The notes beneath the pieces were generated by a model. It was not told the DNA's origin and ran no database searches. It was given only the letters and a program-made list of their open reading frames with translations. Shown here in pieces: positions 38,409 through 51,126 of a DNA stretch of 64,000 nt (positions within the stretch are counted from its first letter, which is position 1; the number at the start of each line of letters is the position of its first letter). The translations under genes were made by a program, and so were the position numbers. The stretch is from Liquidambar formosana (Eukaryota > Streptophyta > Magnoliopsida > Saxifragales > Altingiaceae): contig CM077824.1 in NCBI GenBank assembly GCA_039720395.1, positions 21,140,760 to 21,204,759 of the forward strand. Direction: 5' to 3'.

Positions 38409-40383
38409 CTAGTTGATGCACACGTGCGTTACATGTGACAATATTTGAGTTATAAAAAATAATTTTTAAATCAAATTTAAATTTCTATACTCACTCATTG
38501 TTCATCTTCCAGAACAACTCTAATTCATATAACTACCAAACTTTTTATAATCATGTTACAATTTTTTCTTCTAGATAGAATTTCTAAAATTTTAGTTTCT
38601 ACACATTGCCTTTTATCCTTCTCCCACTATAACTTAAATTTGTAAATTGTGATTTTTTTTACTTACGCAACAAATTTTTTTTCTTTTCTTGTTTGGGTAG
38701 AATAATATTTATTTTAATTTTGTTTTTTTCTCATTCCAATAAGATCGAGATGCAATATGGAAACTAACATCCGGATGAACTTAAGCCAAGAAAAAGAAAA
38801 AGAAAAAAAATAGGTTTGAAAGACGGCTATACAACTATAAGGATCTTCATAAACTTGCATAATGTTACATGTGCTATATATATTATAAGATATAACACAA
38901 AGACTTGAAGAAGCTTTGTTAAGATAATGAAGTTTTTAAAGAATATGGAGAAAATAATAAATAAATAAAAAATCAGCCACCAAATTAAAATTTGGGTGCA
39001 CCTTTGATCATCCAATTTTAAGCACTGAATTAAGAGAATGATAAAAATCAAGATGCACTTACAATTCATTGATCTGGAAGATAAAAAACCACTATACAAC
39101 TGGTATGCTATAACAGATTTCAAGAAACAAAATTACTGACTATAATTGATCCTATAAATGATATATAAAAAAAAAAAAATTGTAAAATTTATAGGGAACA
39201 ATAACTTATAACCATGACAATGACAATTTCTTACAAACATATTTTGTTCAACAAATCACTAAAAAAATACCTAAAATATTATATAAAATATAAAAATTGT
39301 AACGTATAAAAAATAAAGCAAATTAATCTCTTACAAAGGGAGTTTTAATATCTAAGATTATATTATAGACATATTGAGCATATCAAAACGAAGAATCAAG
39401 AAAAGAAAAAAAATTGGTATCTTTTTATAATGGGTTTTTGAGTCTGTAGAGAGAGAAAAAGAGAAAGATTAATTACTCAATTTATAAGAGAGAAAAGAAA
39501 AGAATTAATGTCAAGCTGATGCACCGGTTGACGGTTACTCAATAAGCATTGTAAAACTAAACACACTGGCATTTAATTCTAAAATTTTGAATGCTAACTA
39601 TCTATGCCTAAGCCCACCCAATACAAAGTCAAGAAACAGAAAAGAAAAACCCCTATATAATAAATAATAAATACTATAAAAGGTAGCCACAAAAAATAAG
39701 GGTAGTTCTCAAAACTTGCTCATAGTTTTGAATGCTGCCTACAAAGAAAGAAGGGGGGGGGGGGGGGGGGGGGAGGGGAGGGATGCCAAGAATCACCATA
39801 GTTGATTATTTGTGAGATCCACTGGATAATATGCGAAGAATGTAAATTAAGACTAAATGTATGAAAGGAGAAAAGAGGAGAAACATATGGGTAGAAGGGA
39901 GAAGGGAGACCTATGGTTGATTGGTTGTATATTATTATTGGGTCTCTAAATATATGCTAACGTGTTTTCCAAAGAATTTTTTATAAACATGTATAGCAAA
40001 AAATTAGGAATAATCTAGATATTTTAATTAATGAATAATGGTAATATTGTTCTTTTTTTAAGATACAGACTTTTATAAGTAGTATAGATATTTGAATTAT
40101 AGTTTCCGTTTCCTTAGAATTCCTATCCGGGTTTGGTTTTATTTAATTATTATACGAATTATAGTTTCCTTAGAATTCTTATTAAGATATGTGTTTTATA
40201 TTGTTATATTTCCTATATATATGTAGAAGGGTAGTTATATAGTTTCCTTAGAATTCTTATTAAGGTATGTGTTTTATATTGCTATATATACAGAAGGGTG
40301 GTTGTGTATTTAAAAATTAAAATAAGGGTATATTAGTCAATCAAAAGTTTTTCTTACATTCATCTTTTTATAGGTAGTATAGA
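38409..40383 (-). mobile_element. Non-autonomous Helitron
   Basis: On the minus strand the left edge ends CAACTAG followed by T, preceded by the short palindromic GCACGTGTGC. The right edge begins TCTATACTACCTATAAAAAG preceded by A. TC start, CTAG end, insertion between A and T are the Helitron rules. A second 5' terminus TCTATACTACTTATAAAAG lies inside at 40088. The segment between the two has three copies of TTTCCTTAGAATTC. A G21 tract is at 39753-39773. No Rep/helicase frame. Confidence 0.55.
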
Positions 40384-40389
40384 TAATAA

Positions 40390-40671
40390 TACTTCTTCCG
40401 TCCCATAATGATATACTAAGTTTGACAAAATATTCAGTTTAAGAAAAGTCATCATTACATTGACTTGTTATTTATGAAACTATATCTTTCCAAAAGTATA
40501 TATCATCTCCTATTTGGTATTGGGTTTTGTATAAAAAGTAATTATTGGAAAAATAAAGGTAATATAAGAAAGTTAAAAAAAAAATTTATGATTTAATTTT
40601 TCAAAATGAACAAACATTTTGAAATACAAAAAATAGTAAAACTGTCCTATCTTTGTAGGACAGATGGAGTA
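40390..40671. mobile_element. Stowaway MITE
   Basis: Inverted ends CTTCTTCCGTCCCA and (from the right) CTCCATCTGTCCTA next to TA on both sides (40390-40391 and 40670-40671). Length about 280 bp. Inserted within a few bases of the Helitron end. Confidence 0.85.
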
Positions 40672-40764
40672 ATAGGTAATATTGAGTAATGGCCCAAGAC
40701 TAGTTCATTACCAATGGAGTATCTAACACTACATCCTAGATAAAAGTAACTTCTTTGTTGTGCT

Positions 40765-40885
40765 AATAGCCTTGTGGCCTAATGACACTTCAGCCATATA
40801 TGGGGGAGGTTTTAGATTCAAGTCGTAGTATAGGTATGTTGATATATTGAATTTCTTATCCATGTTACCTAATAATTTAAAAAAA
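40765..40885 (+). mobile_element. Possible tRNA-derived SINE
   Basis: GTGGCCTAATGACA (about 40774-40787) and GATTCAAGTC (40815-40824) resemble A and B boxes; a short A tail follows near 40879-40888. Confidence 0.4.
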
Positions 40886-40888
40886 AAA

Positions 40889-41506
40889 CTCCTTTGTTGC
40901 ACCAACTACATAAAAATGTACAAAACCACTCTCTGACTGTGGTTGCTCTTTTGTGATTTGCATTGGGTTCTAAATGAGTAAATGACTTGATTCCGATAAT
41001 GGGTTTTATTAATGTGAGTTATATATTTAATGTAGTAAAAATGCATGGAAAAATATATTAATATAATTTTTTATACATTGTCACTCTTTTATGTTATTTT
41101 TACAGTTTCATTATTTTTATGTTATTTGCATCATTTTCAATGCATTTTTATATTTTCCCGTACATTTTGTATCATTAAAATATATCTTAATATGTACCCT
41201 TAAGGGCATATGTTAATTAATAAAACCCTTTATTTTTCATTTAGTTTGAATACAGAATTTAAGACATGTACCATAGCATCATATTTATCATTTTAAATTC
41301 GTTTTGTTAATATATTTATTTAATAAAAGATAAGAGTATATTAAAATAGATTCCCATGGGTCTCAATCAAAATTGGTGGAAAATATTTTAATGAATGAGA
41401 GAGAAAATCAAACTCACATACTCACACGACGTTTGTGAATAAATAAGTGACATTAGACCATCATTTATTCAATGATAAGATGTATCCATATGTCTTAATA
41501 GACATG
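40889..41506. other. Intergenic stretch, nothing recognised
   Basis: Very AT-rich with no supported coding or terminal repeat structure. Confidence 0.35.
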
Positions 41507-41514
41507 GCTCTGAC

Positions 41515-44500
41515 TAAGGGCGGAGCCAGGATTTTAAATTGACCTGTGCCGGACTAAGAAACACAAATATATGTATATATAAAAACTAAACGAGTTTATA
41601 ATTAATTTCTAACTTACACATAAATAACTATGTAAATATTTGACCAAAATAAAAGAAAATATACATTTGACCATCAAATTGAAATTGAAAAGTACCAAAA
41701 AAAAAAAGAAAATTCCAAAAAAAACAAAAACAAAAAATGAACGTACCCTATTGAAGTTGCATCCTATGGATCTTCATAAAATAGAAATCACTTATTATTG
41801 AGTCTGAATCAATTTTTTTTGCAATTTCTTTTTTAATATAGAGAACCATGGAATCTGCCAAAAACTTATCTCTCATCTTGTCACGAATTGCAGATTTAAC
41901 AAATTTCATAGCTGAAAATGATCATTCCGTAGTTGCCGTGGAAACAGGAAGAGTCAAAACAAGACGAATCAACCTATTAATAAGATAGTAATCCTCTTGC
42001 TTCTCAGTTTCAATCAATCATTTGCATAATTAAAAAATTGTAGACATATTTTGAAATTTATGATGATGAGGTATATAAATCTCATAATGTTGCAACTGAG
42101 ATCTCAAATGATGTATATCTTGATTAATGAAATCATCAGGGAAAAATTTATTTGCAAGTTTACAAATATCATCAATTTTAAATGATTTAAAACCATTTCT
42201 AGGTTCCAAAGTCGTGCTAAGTGTAAAGAGTTCCACTGCCCCTTCGTTGAATTTGCTATTCAATTCCATCAACTGACGATCTATTGTTGCATTGAATATA
42301 TCAATATGGTAATAATGCTTGATTGAGATGTGGTCTTTTTCCTTACAAGAATGAACCCCTTTGTAGCGAGCATCTATATCAGGTATATTAATGCCGTTAT
42401 CTGTACAAATTGATGCCACAAACATAATGAGATTATCCTAACCTTGTTGTCTCAAAGTTTAAAGAAGTTCTTTTATATTTGAGACTTTCTCTATAACATT
42501 TAAGATGTCTACAGATTTGTGTTGCAAGGCTTTACAAAGTAAATTAGTGATTTTCATAACTTTATTCATTGATGCAAGATAGATAGAAATTCAAAGGACT
42601 TCATCGCCTTTAAAGCACCACTGGCTTGTCCATGTATTTTGTTTGAGGATCCCACTACAACCAAACTGTTAAGAGCTATACATGTTGCACTATACATATT
42701 TATCAAGTTGCAAATAGAAGTGTAATGAGAATTCCTACGGGTAGCTCCAGCATGATACAAAGAGCCCAACTAATTGGCCCTCTAATTGTCTCATGTTCAC
42801 TAATAGCTACTATATTAACAATTTCAACAGCTTGAGTAGATTGAAACTCTTGATGATGTTTGGGAGAAACACTAAGAAGATTGACGATACAAGTTAACTT
42901 TAAAAAGAATTCCCAAATAGAAATCTCATCTTGAGCAGCCGCAACTAATGCTAGTTGTAATCGATGAGCAAAATAATGTATATAATATGTACATGGACAC
43001 TCCCTAAGAAATAGGGCTTGTAGTCCATTCCATGTACCACGCATATTGCTTGCACCATCATAACCTTGACCTTGCATATTTTGAATTTGCAAATTGAAAC
43101 GAAAAAGGACATTTGATATCTCTCGTTTAAGAGTTGCTACAGTTGTGTCTGAAACATGCACAATCTTAAAAAACGTTCTCGTAAGAAACCATCAATAACA
43201 AGACAATGGCTATTTGTTCTCTACTAGATTCATCTTTTGCTTCATCAACAAGAATATAAAATTTAGTTTCCTTAACTTCATCACGGATCTTGTTTCTCAA
43301 TTTGTTAGCAAAAATATGTAATATCTCTTTTTGTATCATTGGTGAGGTGTACTTTGCATTTTTTGGAACTTTTTCATGGACAGCATCATCAATATCAACT
43401 CTCAAATTTGCCATAAACTTTATCAATTCAATAAAACTGCCACGGTTTTTGGAATTCTCAGATTCATCATGACCTCTTAAAACACATGCTTGAAAAACAA
43501 GCCACTGAATGCTATCAATTGTTATTGCTAGTCGTAACCTGTTCTTTTGAATTTCTTCTGTAGTTTGTGCATTAATTACTTTGTCAATATGCCGAGTAAC
43601 ATTCTTCAAACCATTCACATATTCCACAGCATTTTTATGTGGTGATTGGGCACCTCCTACATGCGTCAAGAAGATACATCTATCACCATCATGAACTTTC
43701 TTCCAATTTTTAAACCCTTCAACAGTAAAGACAGTCTGGTTTGGCTTTTCATTTTAACAAAAGATAGCATGGAAAACAAAACACTACATCCTTTGAAGGT
43801 GAATACTCTAACCAAGGAAATTCTTTAAACTAAGCATATTAAAATCAACGAAATTGTTTTCCAAATTTAGACGATGGATACTCTTGATGAAAAGGTTGAT
43901 ATGGCCCTGCTTTGATATACGCTCGTCTAACTTCATCTCGTTTATTAACGGAATTTTGACAAATTAAAATGCATAACCTTGGTTCCCGTTGAAGAGAAGT
44001 ATTATCAAATTCGAGTCTTTGAGATTGAGAAGGAGTGACTCTTTGAGATTGAGAATGATAAACTCTTTGAAATTGAGAAGGAGGTTGCTGATTGAGAATT
44101 GAAGTATCAACATTGAATGTAGAAGGTACATTATGTTGTTTTAGTATATTACCAATTGGTTTAAAGAAAGAATGAATATTTTTTATTTTATTTTCTTTCC
44201 TTGTTGATCCATTATATTAATAACCTACAAAAGTAAGAATTAAAGGAAAATTAGTTAACATAAATTTTAAAGGTGACATTCATTTTTTTATTTTTATTTT
44301 TAAAATATCATCATAAAAAAAATATGTCAAACAAAAGTGTTTTCAATTGGTTCACAACCATACTACAACAATCAATTATGATGAGGGTTTTCAATTTGCT
44401 CACCCCTAACTTCCTAAAACCATCCTACAATGATCAATACAATTTTTTTATTTTTTTATTATTAACAACAACAATCAATACAATCATAAATAGGGTTTTC

Positions 44501-45347
44501 AATTGGCTCACCTCTAACCTCCTAAAACCATACTACAACAATCAATTACAAAGAGGGTTTTCAATTGGCTCATCTTGAACCTTCTATTATCATTACAAAT
44601 ATATTAATTGCCTAATTTAATAAACTAATTAGACTAAAATAAAAATTAAAAAAATTAAATAATGAATATGAACTAACTTATAGTGAGTGGAAGAGTGAGC
44701 AGGTGAGAGCCTCAGAGCATTGCAAATTTCAAAACCATAATTCCCTAAATAATGATAAGCCTATACTCCTGTAAAGTAAAGGGGGTGAGAAAATCCAACA
44801 AAAAAAATTAATAAGTAGAAGATAAACAACAACAAACAAACAAACAAACAAAAAAGGATTAAAAATCTTACCGCCGAACATTGTCTAAAAAGGGGTTTTT
44901 ATTGATGTCTAAACAAGTTTTCCCCCATTTTTTTTTTCCCTTTTCGCTGATGAGTTGATCTTTTTGTTTGGATCTAAGAAAAAAGCCAAGAGTCGTAAAA
45001 AGTCTTTTTGTTTGGATCGAAGAAAGAAATCAAGAGCTATAAAAACCAAAAAGGGGAAGATGAAAACCTCAAAACCAGCGGGCTATGGGCCAGCTATTCC
45101 CCGCTTCACCTTTTTTTATTAATTTTTTAATTTTTTTTTATTATCTATTTTGATTTTGGGCTTGTGAGCTACTTACATTTTGAGCTACTAATTTTATCTG
45201 GACTACTTATATTTTGGGTTGCTAATCTTACCTGGGCTAAGACTCAAATCCATCAAAATTACATAAATTAAAAAAAATATATATATATCTTTGGGTAAGC
45301 TACCTGGGCTACAGCCCAGGTTAGCTCAAAACACAGTTTCGTCCTTG
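41515..45347 (-). mobile_element. hAT transposon of the ZMYM1/DUF4371 type, decayed
   Basis: Termini align as AAGGGCGGAGCCAGG on the left and, inverted, AAGGACGAAACTGTG with a shared ACCTG(T/G)GC block 20 bases further in. Flanks GCTCTGAC (41507-41514) and ACTCTTAC (45348-45355) match at 6 of 8, consistent with an old 8-bp duplication. Coding sequence of the matching transposase family lies inside on the minus strand. Confidence 0.75.
42030..44215 (-). pseudogene. ZMYM1-like hAT transposase, multiple stops and frameshifts
   Basis: Frames in order: a TTF-type zinc-finger region (EVRRAYIKAGPYQPF, KEFPWLEYSPSKD, VFCFPCY) with in-frame stops near 43680-43960; a 167-residue frame (43166-43669) with FIELIKFMA and FYILVDEAKDESSREQIAI (DUF4371 core); a 152-residue frame (42703-43161) with GQGYDGASNMRG and YYIHYFAHRLQLALVAA; and a 131-residue C-terminal frame (42030-42425) ending in YEIYIPH. 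The order is that of a full transposase. Not functional. Confidence 0.85.
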
Positions 45348-45383
45348 ACTCTTACTACTACATTGGGCCAATACAGAGACACT

Positions 45384-45835
45384 ATTTTTATTTTTATTTT
45401 TAAAATTTTAAATTTTGGTGAAAGGGGAAGCTTTATTGATATAAAGTTACAAACATGAGAGGTGACGCTATTCTAAGTACATCCCATAACAAAAGGAAAC
45501 CATCTCCTTACACGAAGCCCAATTCGTATGTGGGAAAATTAATTATTTTATTGTACCACAAATATCAACCTATAGCTGCTTGTGGAAACAAAACCAGCAG
45601 GTTTATAAAAAATTATTACAACACATGCAAATTACTTAAAAAAAGGAAAGAAAATACAATAAAAGGCACTTGCATTCATAAAGCATTTAAGACATGATCA
45701 TTTAATTATAGTAAGTCAATAAAAGGGGCAGCTTCATGCAATCATGCCATTTTTAGCTAACAAATTAGCACATTGAGTACACTTACAAAAAGTGTGATGT
45801 ATCTCCACCCTCTCAAGACTTCATATTATTGTTTA
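45384..45835 (-). pseudogene. Possible LINE 3' fragment on the minus strand
   Basis: Minus-strand sequence near 45745-45790 reads CANLLAKNG, like the end of a LINE RNase H (NxxADxLAKxG). A T/A-rich run at 45384-45410 could be the old tail. Short and decayed. Confidence 0.35.
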
Positions 45836-46093
45836 TCAGTACTACCAAAAAAACAAATCAATAAATAAACCATAATCATAAGCCTTTAATCATGGTTCTG
45901 TCATGCTAAAAAAAACTAAGATGGATCGTTGTATCATGGCGTGACTTTTGCTCACAATGTAGACCTTCAATAAGGAATAGGAGCCAAGCTAAGTTGTTAC
46001 CAAAAATATTCAAATTTGCTTGAGTATCACTCACCTAGCTTTATTAGCTATTTTTTCAAACCAACCGTACACACACATACACACATATATATA

Positions 46094-46570
46094 GGATGAT
46101 GATCAGGTAAGCACGTGCTAATATAACTTATATCAACACCCGCATTGGGAGTTGTACCTTATGCATTAGTTGGATATGAGGTAAATTATATCAATGCAAG
46201 AGGTATAACCCCTAATGCATGGTGCAAGTGTAACTTATATCAATACGTGCTGATGGGAACATAATAGTATATATATAGCATTAGTGGGATATGAGGTATA
46301 TTGGACCAATCCAAGGGGTACAACCCCCAATACGTGGTGCTGATGTAACTTATATCAACACGTGCTGATGGGAATATAACTGTTATGTTATATATATTAG
46401 TGGGATATGAGGTATATTGGGCCAATCCAAGGGGTACAACTCCCAATGCGTGGTGCTGATATAACTTATATCAACACGTGTTGATGGGAACATAACTGCA
46501 TGTACAAGGTACAACTCTCAATGCAGGTATTGATATAAGTTATATCAGCATGTGCTTATCTAATCATCAT

Positions 46571-46572
<2 letters not shown>
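46094..46572. mobile_element. Micron-like MITE between (TA)n tracts, with internal tandem repeats
   Basis: Inverted ends of about 65 bp (GGATGATGATCAGGTAAGCA on the left; the right end inverted begins GGATGATGATTAGATAAGCA). Both ends abut TA repeats. The interior has three tandem units of about 116 bp starting at 46165, 46280 and 46397, each with GGATATGAGGTA and ACTTATATCAA. A truncated relative lies at 21714. Confidence 0.82.

Positions 46573-46613
<41 letters not shown>
46572..46613. repeat. (TA)n microsatellite
   Basis: About 21 TA units directly bordering the micron-like MITE. Confidence 0.9.
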
Positions 46614-46616
<3 letters not shown>

Positions 46617-46620
46617 TTCA

Positions 46621-46630
46621 AATGATTTAC

Positions 46631-46667
<37 letters not shown>

Positions 46668-49064
46668 TAAATGATTTACAAAATTGAAAATTCAGAATTT
46701 TCATTAAAATGAAATCACAACTTCTGTAGTTCAATAAATTTGAAAATTTAGATTTACAAATATCAAAAATTTCTCTTAAAAATAAATCATAAAAAACATT
46801 GAATTCTTGAGCTTCATGCAACTCAAATGGCAGTCACTTCAACTCATCTTCAATGTCCCTAAACTCGCTATGATCGGCTTTGACATCATCAACATCTCAA
46901 ACACAAGATCATTTGCGATGTTCGATTTGGGAAGAAATATTGGGACATAAAGCATTTCCCCTTAGACTATGAATAGATAGACCCAATACCAAGATGCCAC
47001 CCTATTTGGAATCTTAAATTTAGGGGGGAGGGGGGGGGGGGGGGGGGAAGGAGATTTGCTCCATAAGAACAGGCCGGGCTGTATATACATATATAAATAA
47101 CTAGAATTTGGATTGAGGATAAAGTTTGTAAGTTTAAATTTAGAGGTGGTTTAATTAGGGATTCATAAAATGGAAGATATAAATCCTACTATTACTGCTA
47201 AATTAGGTTGAAAAATTATTACTGATACAAATACTCATAGGATTTGGGCTACAGTAATGAGGGATAAAAATTTTAAATTCACTATTTTTTTTGGGCTCAA
47301 GCTGGGATGAATACTTCTATTGTTTGGAGAAGTACGTATTTTAAACCAACACTATCCCCTTAAGATTATAGGTGATGGAAAAAGTGCTCTCCTTTGGCTT
47401 GACAATTAGGTCTATATGATCATCCTCTTATTGATGATGTTCCTGAAAGTGGCCGAAGCACGATTGATGTGGATGAGCCTGTTAGCAACTTTATTTATTG
47501 ATGAACATATTAAATGCTGGAAATTACATAATCTTTGTTTGATGAGGTAATTAAACATATTGTAAGTATTCCTATTCATTCTTTGACTCTTTAATTGGAT
47601 GTACGTTGAGGATAAATTTTGTTGGGTATAAATTTTGTTGGATCCCCCTTGCGCCCACCTTTTAAAACGGGTTTGGAAAACAGGTATATTACTTCGTTTG
47701 AATTATTTTATTTTATTTTATTTCTTTTTTGTGGCTCTTAACTAGGCAAAATAATCCTATCAGGGATTTTCTGTACCCTTAGTGGTCTTAACATTTCTCA
47801 TGATTGTCCTTTTGTGGGTCTGTGCGGGAAGACCTTGATCGTATTTTTAAAGATAGCAGTTTTATTACATATGCATTGAGGATACTATAAGACATCATTG
47901 TCCTACGCCTACTAAATTTCTTGGGCCTCTTATTGAATGGGAGGATTTGATTGTTGTTAACCAATTTTATTTTAATAAGAAATATTCATATTTTTTGGAA
48001 AAAATTTCTATTTTAAAGTGGTATACTCCTATTTAGAATCATAGAAATCAAGTGGCTTTTTAGGGCATTAATCCAAATCTAGTGTTAAATATGATGCTAT
48101 CAATTTTAGCTAGAGATATTAATTTTAAGGATAATAAATGGATTTGCAAAAATTGGGTTGACTGTCATTAATTATATAGATCATGATCAATCAATGATTA
48201 GTTGTAAAAAGGATTTAAGGTTTATAGCGTGGAAACCTGTTTCAATTTAATGGTTCAAATTAAATTTTGATGTTTACAAAATTTTGATGGTTCGCAAAAA
48301 CATCAAAGGAAAAATGCTATGAGTGAGTGTATTATTAGAGATGTAGATGTTGCAATGATGACTTCTTTTAATCTTAGAAATTCATTGGTTCTCATGGTGG
48401 GATGTACTGCGTTGAGGAATGGTTTAATTGCAGCTTGGAATAAAGGAATCAAATGGTTGCAAATTGAGGGAGATTCCTAGGTAGTCATCAAAGTTTTTTT
48501 CTTTTTTTTTGGATGAGCAGTCATCAAAGTTATTTGCAGGATCTATAATTTTCATTGGAGCATATTCAATCTTGTGCCTATAAACAAAGAGCAGTTAGAC
48601 ATGTTTATTGGCAAACAAATAAAGTGATTCATTGTATTACTAATATGGGTTATTATTATCAAGGTATTGTAATGGGGAAAAGGGTTTTCCTAGAAAAAAT
48701 ATATTGGCCGGGAACCTTTGTTAGAGGCTTTTCATAGTATTCTGATGCTGCATGTGTTTTAGGAAACATTAATTTATAATTTTTCATCCCTCACCCAATA
48801 AAAAAGAGGCAAATTGACGGTGGCCATGGCTAGCCAGCATTGCTTTAAAAAAAAAAAGTTAAATTAAATTTACTTCGTCATATTCTAGTTCTGATTATGG
48901 CCCTTTGCACTTATCCACGAAATTTGTGACATAAATTTTTTTTTTTTCTTTCGCAGTTTCTTTGTTTTTTTCCTTTTGCAGCCAAAAAAACAAAAAAAGA
49001 AGGAGAAAAGAGAAGAAAAGAAAAGAAAATTCTTCTTTCTTCATAAAGTATATTTTACATGGAA
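46621..49064. repeat. Diverged duplication, copy A
   Basis: Matches 56305-56716 plus 62342-64000 with indels. Shared blocks include the non-LINE left part (TTTTCATTAAAATGAAATC, AACTTCTGTAGTTCAATAA), the LINE body, and sequence beyond the LINE tail (ATTCTTCTTTCTTCATAAA, TATATTTTACATGGAAT). A GA repeat and a G18 tract (47030-47047) occur only here. Confidence 0.75.
47110..48857 (+). pseudogene. LINE 3' half (RT C-terminus, zf-RVT, RNase H), copy A
   Basis: Plus-strand frames read GGLGIRKMED-type and ITAKLG pieces near 47140-47210, a CPFCGS/C..WEDLDH zinc-binding segment near 47820, and RNase H words (KLNFD, RKNAMSE, IIRDVDV, GCTALRNGL, LQIEGDS) at 48250-48480. HVYWQTNKVIHC follows at about 48600. 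Many stops. A11 (48848-48858) is a plausible tail. Confidence 0.7.
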
Positions 49065-49875
49065 TTCAAATTCCACTTCAATCACCATTATCACCTTCAA
49101 GTTTGGCAGCCTAAAATAGACTTGGTATCATCATCAGTTCGATTTCATGTGAAGTTTTGATGCTATAGCATGAACTGAACGATGAACCGATCAGATGATG
49201 GAAGAACATCAATTTTCGGCGGTTAAGACTTCCTAAATGGGTAAATCGATCAAAGCCATCCAGTTGTAAGGGTGTAAGTTGAAGGTTTTTTTTTTTTTTT
49301 TTTTTGGGAATGCACATAGTGTAAATGGCGAGTTTAAGCTGCATAGAATGCATATGCAGGTTTAATATTCATTTCATTTCCAAACAAAGAAAGGACATAA
49401 GCCATTAACTTCAAATTTGCCACCCATAAGGCCGTAATTATGAATTAGACCTTTACCCAAAAACAAAAAAAAAAAAAAATTATGAATAAGACATCCTGAT
49501 CAGAGAGAGGGAGAAAAGAGAAAGGGAGGGGGGGGGGGGGGGGGGGGGGGGAGGGGGAAGAGAGAGGATGATTCCTATCTGACCAACATACATCCAGTTG
49601 TGTTCTAGCCTGGGTACATCCAGTTGTCTTCTAGCCTGGAAAAAGTACATGCATTTACAGGATAACTATGAATATTATAGGATCGACCATCTTGTTAACC
49701 TGAAAATTAATCATAGAATTTGAAAATTAGCAGCAACCACGTATAAAAATAAAAATAAACAGAAGTTTTGATTAAATAGAATGAAAGAATTTAACATATT
49801 TTATCTGACAAAAACAATACTAACACTATGATATCTGTTAACAAGAGGTATGAACTTTGTGCATATATTCATATC

Positions 49876-49918
<43 letters not shown>

Positions 49919-50097
49919 TTATATAGCACATGTACAGCAACATAAACCACACCCTAATATATATTGACCAAAAAGGTAAATCATGCCCTAATCAAGGATA
50001 CTGTGACACATATCTTAAACTTGAACATGCAGGCTTAGGGATGTACGCTAATAAGATCGCCATACCATCGTCATCATACTTAGTAGTATCGATCAAA
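49065..50097. other. Intergenic stretch with simple repeats
   Basis: No gene is recognised. Contains T20 (about 49287-49306), a G23 tract (49528-49550), and adjacent TA and CA repeats (49878-49918). CATCCAGTTGTNTTCTAGCCTGG occurs twice (near 49590 and 49617). Confidence 0.5.
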
Positions 50098-50219
50098 TGA
50101 CACCGGGAGTTCCCCCAAACACTTCAGTAGGGAGGGTATATATGTGGACCCATTAATTTCAATTAGTTGAAATAGAGTCCCCAATGAAGTGGTCAGGGAA
50201 ACTCTAGGGGACACCTGAT
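50098..50219 (-). ncRNA. MIR395: MIR395 precursor hairpin (minus strand)
   Basis: The minus strand of 50107-50127 is identical to the 21-nt miR395 consensus (it begins CTGAAGTGTTTGGGG). It is on the 3' arm of a hairpin: the opposite arm (about 50185-50206 on plus) pairs with it, and the stem extends through GTGTC/GACAC at the base. The loop side is about 55 nt. miR395 in known plants guides cleavage of ATP sulfurylase and low-affinity sulfate transporter mRNAs and is induced by sulfate starvation. The hairpin has the 3'-arm position usual for the family. Expression is not shown here. Confidence 0.93.
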
Positions 50220-50289
50220 GCATGTGCCATATATTACTCTTCAACTTTTTTCAGTTGCTTGGTAAGGTAATATTGCCTACTAATCCCTC

Positions 50290-50297
50290 TATTTATA
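50290..50297 (-). promoter_or_regulatory. TATA box of the minus-strand MIR395
   Basis: On the minus strand CACTATAAATAG occurs about 70 bp upstream of the hairpin. The same 12-mer is found upstream of the plus-strand copy. Confidence 0.75.
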
Positions 50298-51118
50298 GTG
50301 AGTTCCCTTCTTTGCATTTAGTCGTAAATGTTGGCCTGGAGACATCCCTTCAAGGGAAGAGCTAGAAATCTGAGGGAATAAAGCTGTGTGAATTGAACCT
50401 GGACGCAACTGTGGGTTAGATGAAAGATTGAGAATAATAGTGAGATGGGTGGCCATACACCGGCCACTTACTAGGCTTTTCTCTATCCTCTATCACTAGC
50501 CTTTCTTTTTCAGCTTTATCTTGATATGGATACAAAATTTCTCTGAACTAGAAAGTAGTTACACCCAGTTGCAATTGCGAAAACATATCCGTGTGTAATG
50601 CTGGTGCATGCTTGAAACAAATTTCGCCAAGTTGAGCACCGGCCACTGGTGATAAGTATCCAGCCCATACATATTTTTGACCATCCATCAAATACGACAA
50701 AAACAACCCAAATCCATCCATATATGCATGTTATATAGAGATTAATTATCAATACGTATTGGCCGCGGGTTATCTATAAAGTGATTAAGCTGGTTTTCAG
50801 CCACAGTAATTTGAGGAGTCCTTAAACGAATATTGTGTACCGCGGCATGAACATATATATGCTTCTAATATGCAATTAATAGCAAGCTTTTGTGTCCATT
50901 TAAAAAGGATGAAAAGGATAGGCCTCAGATATGAAAGAGTACTGGAGGCCGGTCAGAGAGCTTATGGCCACTCACCACAATTTTATTCTCTACCCTTCAT
51001 CTGACCCACAATCCTGACCACGTTCAAGTTCTATGCAATTCATTTACTTGAATTTCAACCCTGTCAAACTGTCCAACCCAAAAGCGGCCACGCACTTCTT
51101 GACGCAGAAAACCTTCAC
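50298..51118. promoter_or_regulatory. Shared upstream region between the two MIR395 genes
   Basis: The 820-bp spacer between the two TATA boxes is partly an inverted repeat. GTGGGTTAGATGAAAG with GGTGGCCAT (50411-50455) matches, inverted, CTTCATCTGACCCAC with ATGGCCACTC (50963-51012). The spacer centre (50516-50900) has no gene. It is probably a bidirectional promoter region. Confidence 0.65.
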
Positions 51119-51126
51119 TATAAATA
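51119..51126 (+). promoter_or_regulatory. TATA box of the plus-strand MIR395
   Basis: CACTATAAATAG (51116-51127) lies about 50 bp before the hairpin start, mirrored by the minus-strand copy. Confidence 0.75.

Noticed and set aside
46165..46500. Possible CRISPR-like or satellite array
   Set aside because: Three 116-bp units inside a TIR-bounded element in a plant genome; explained as internal MITE repeats.
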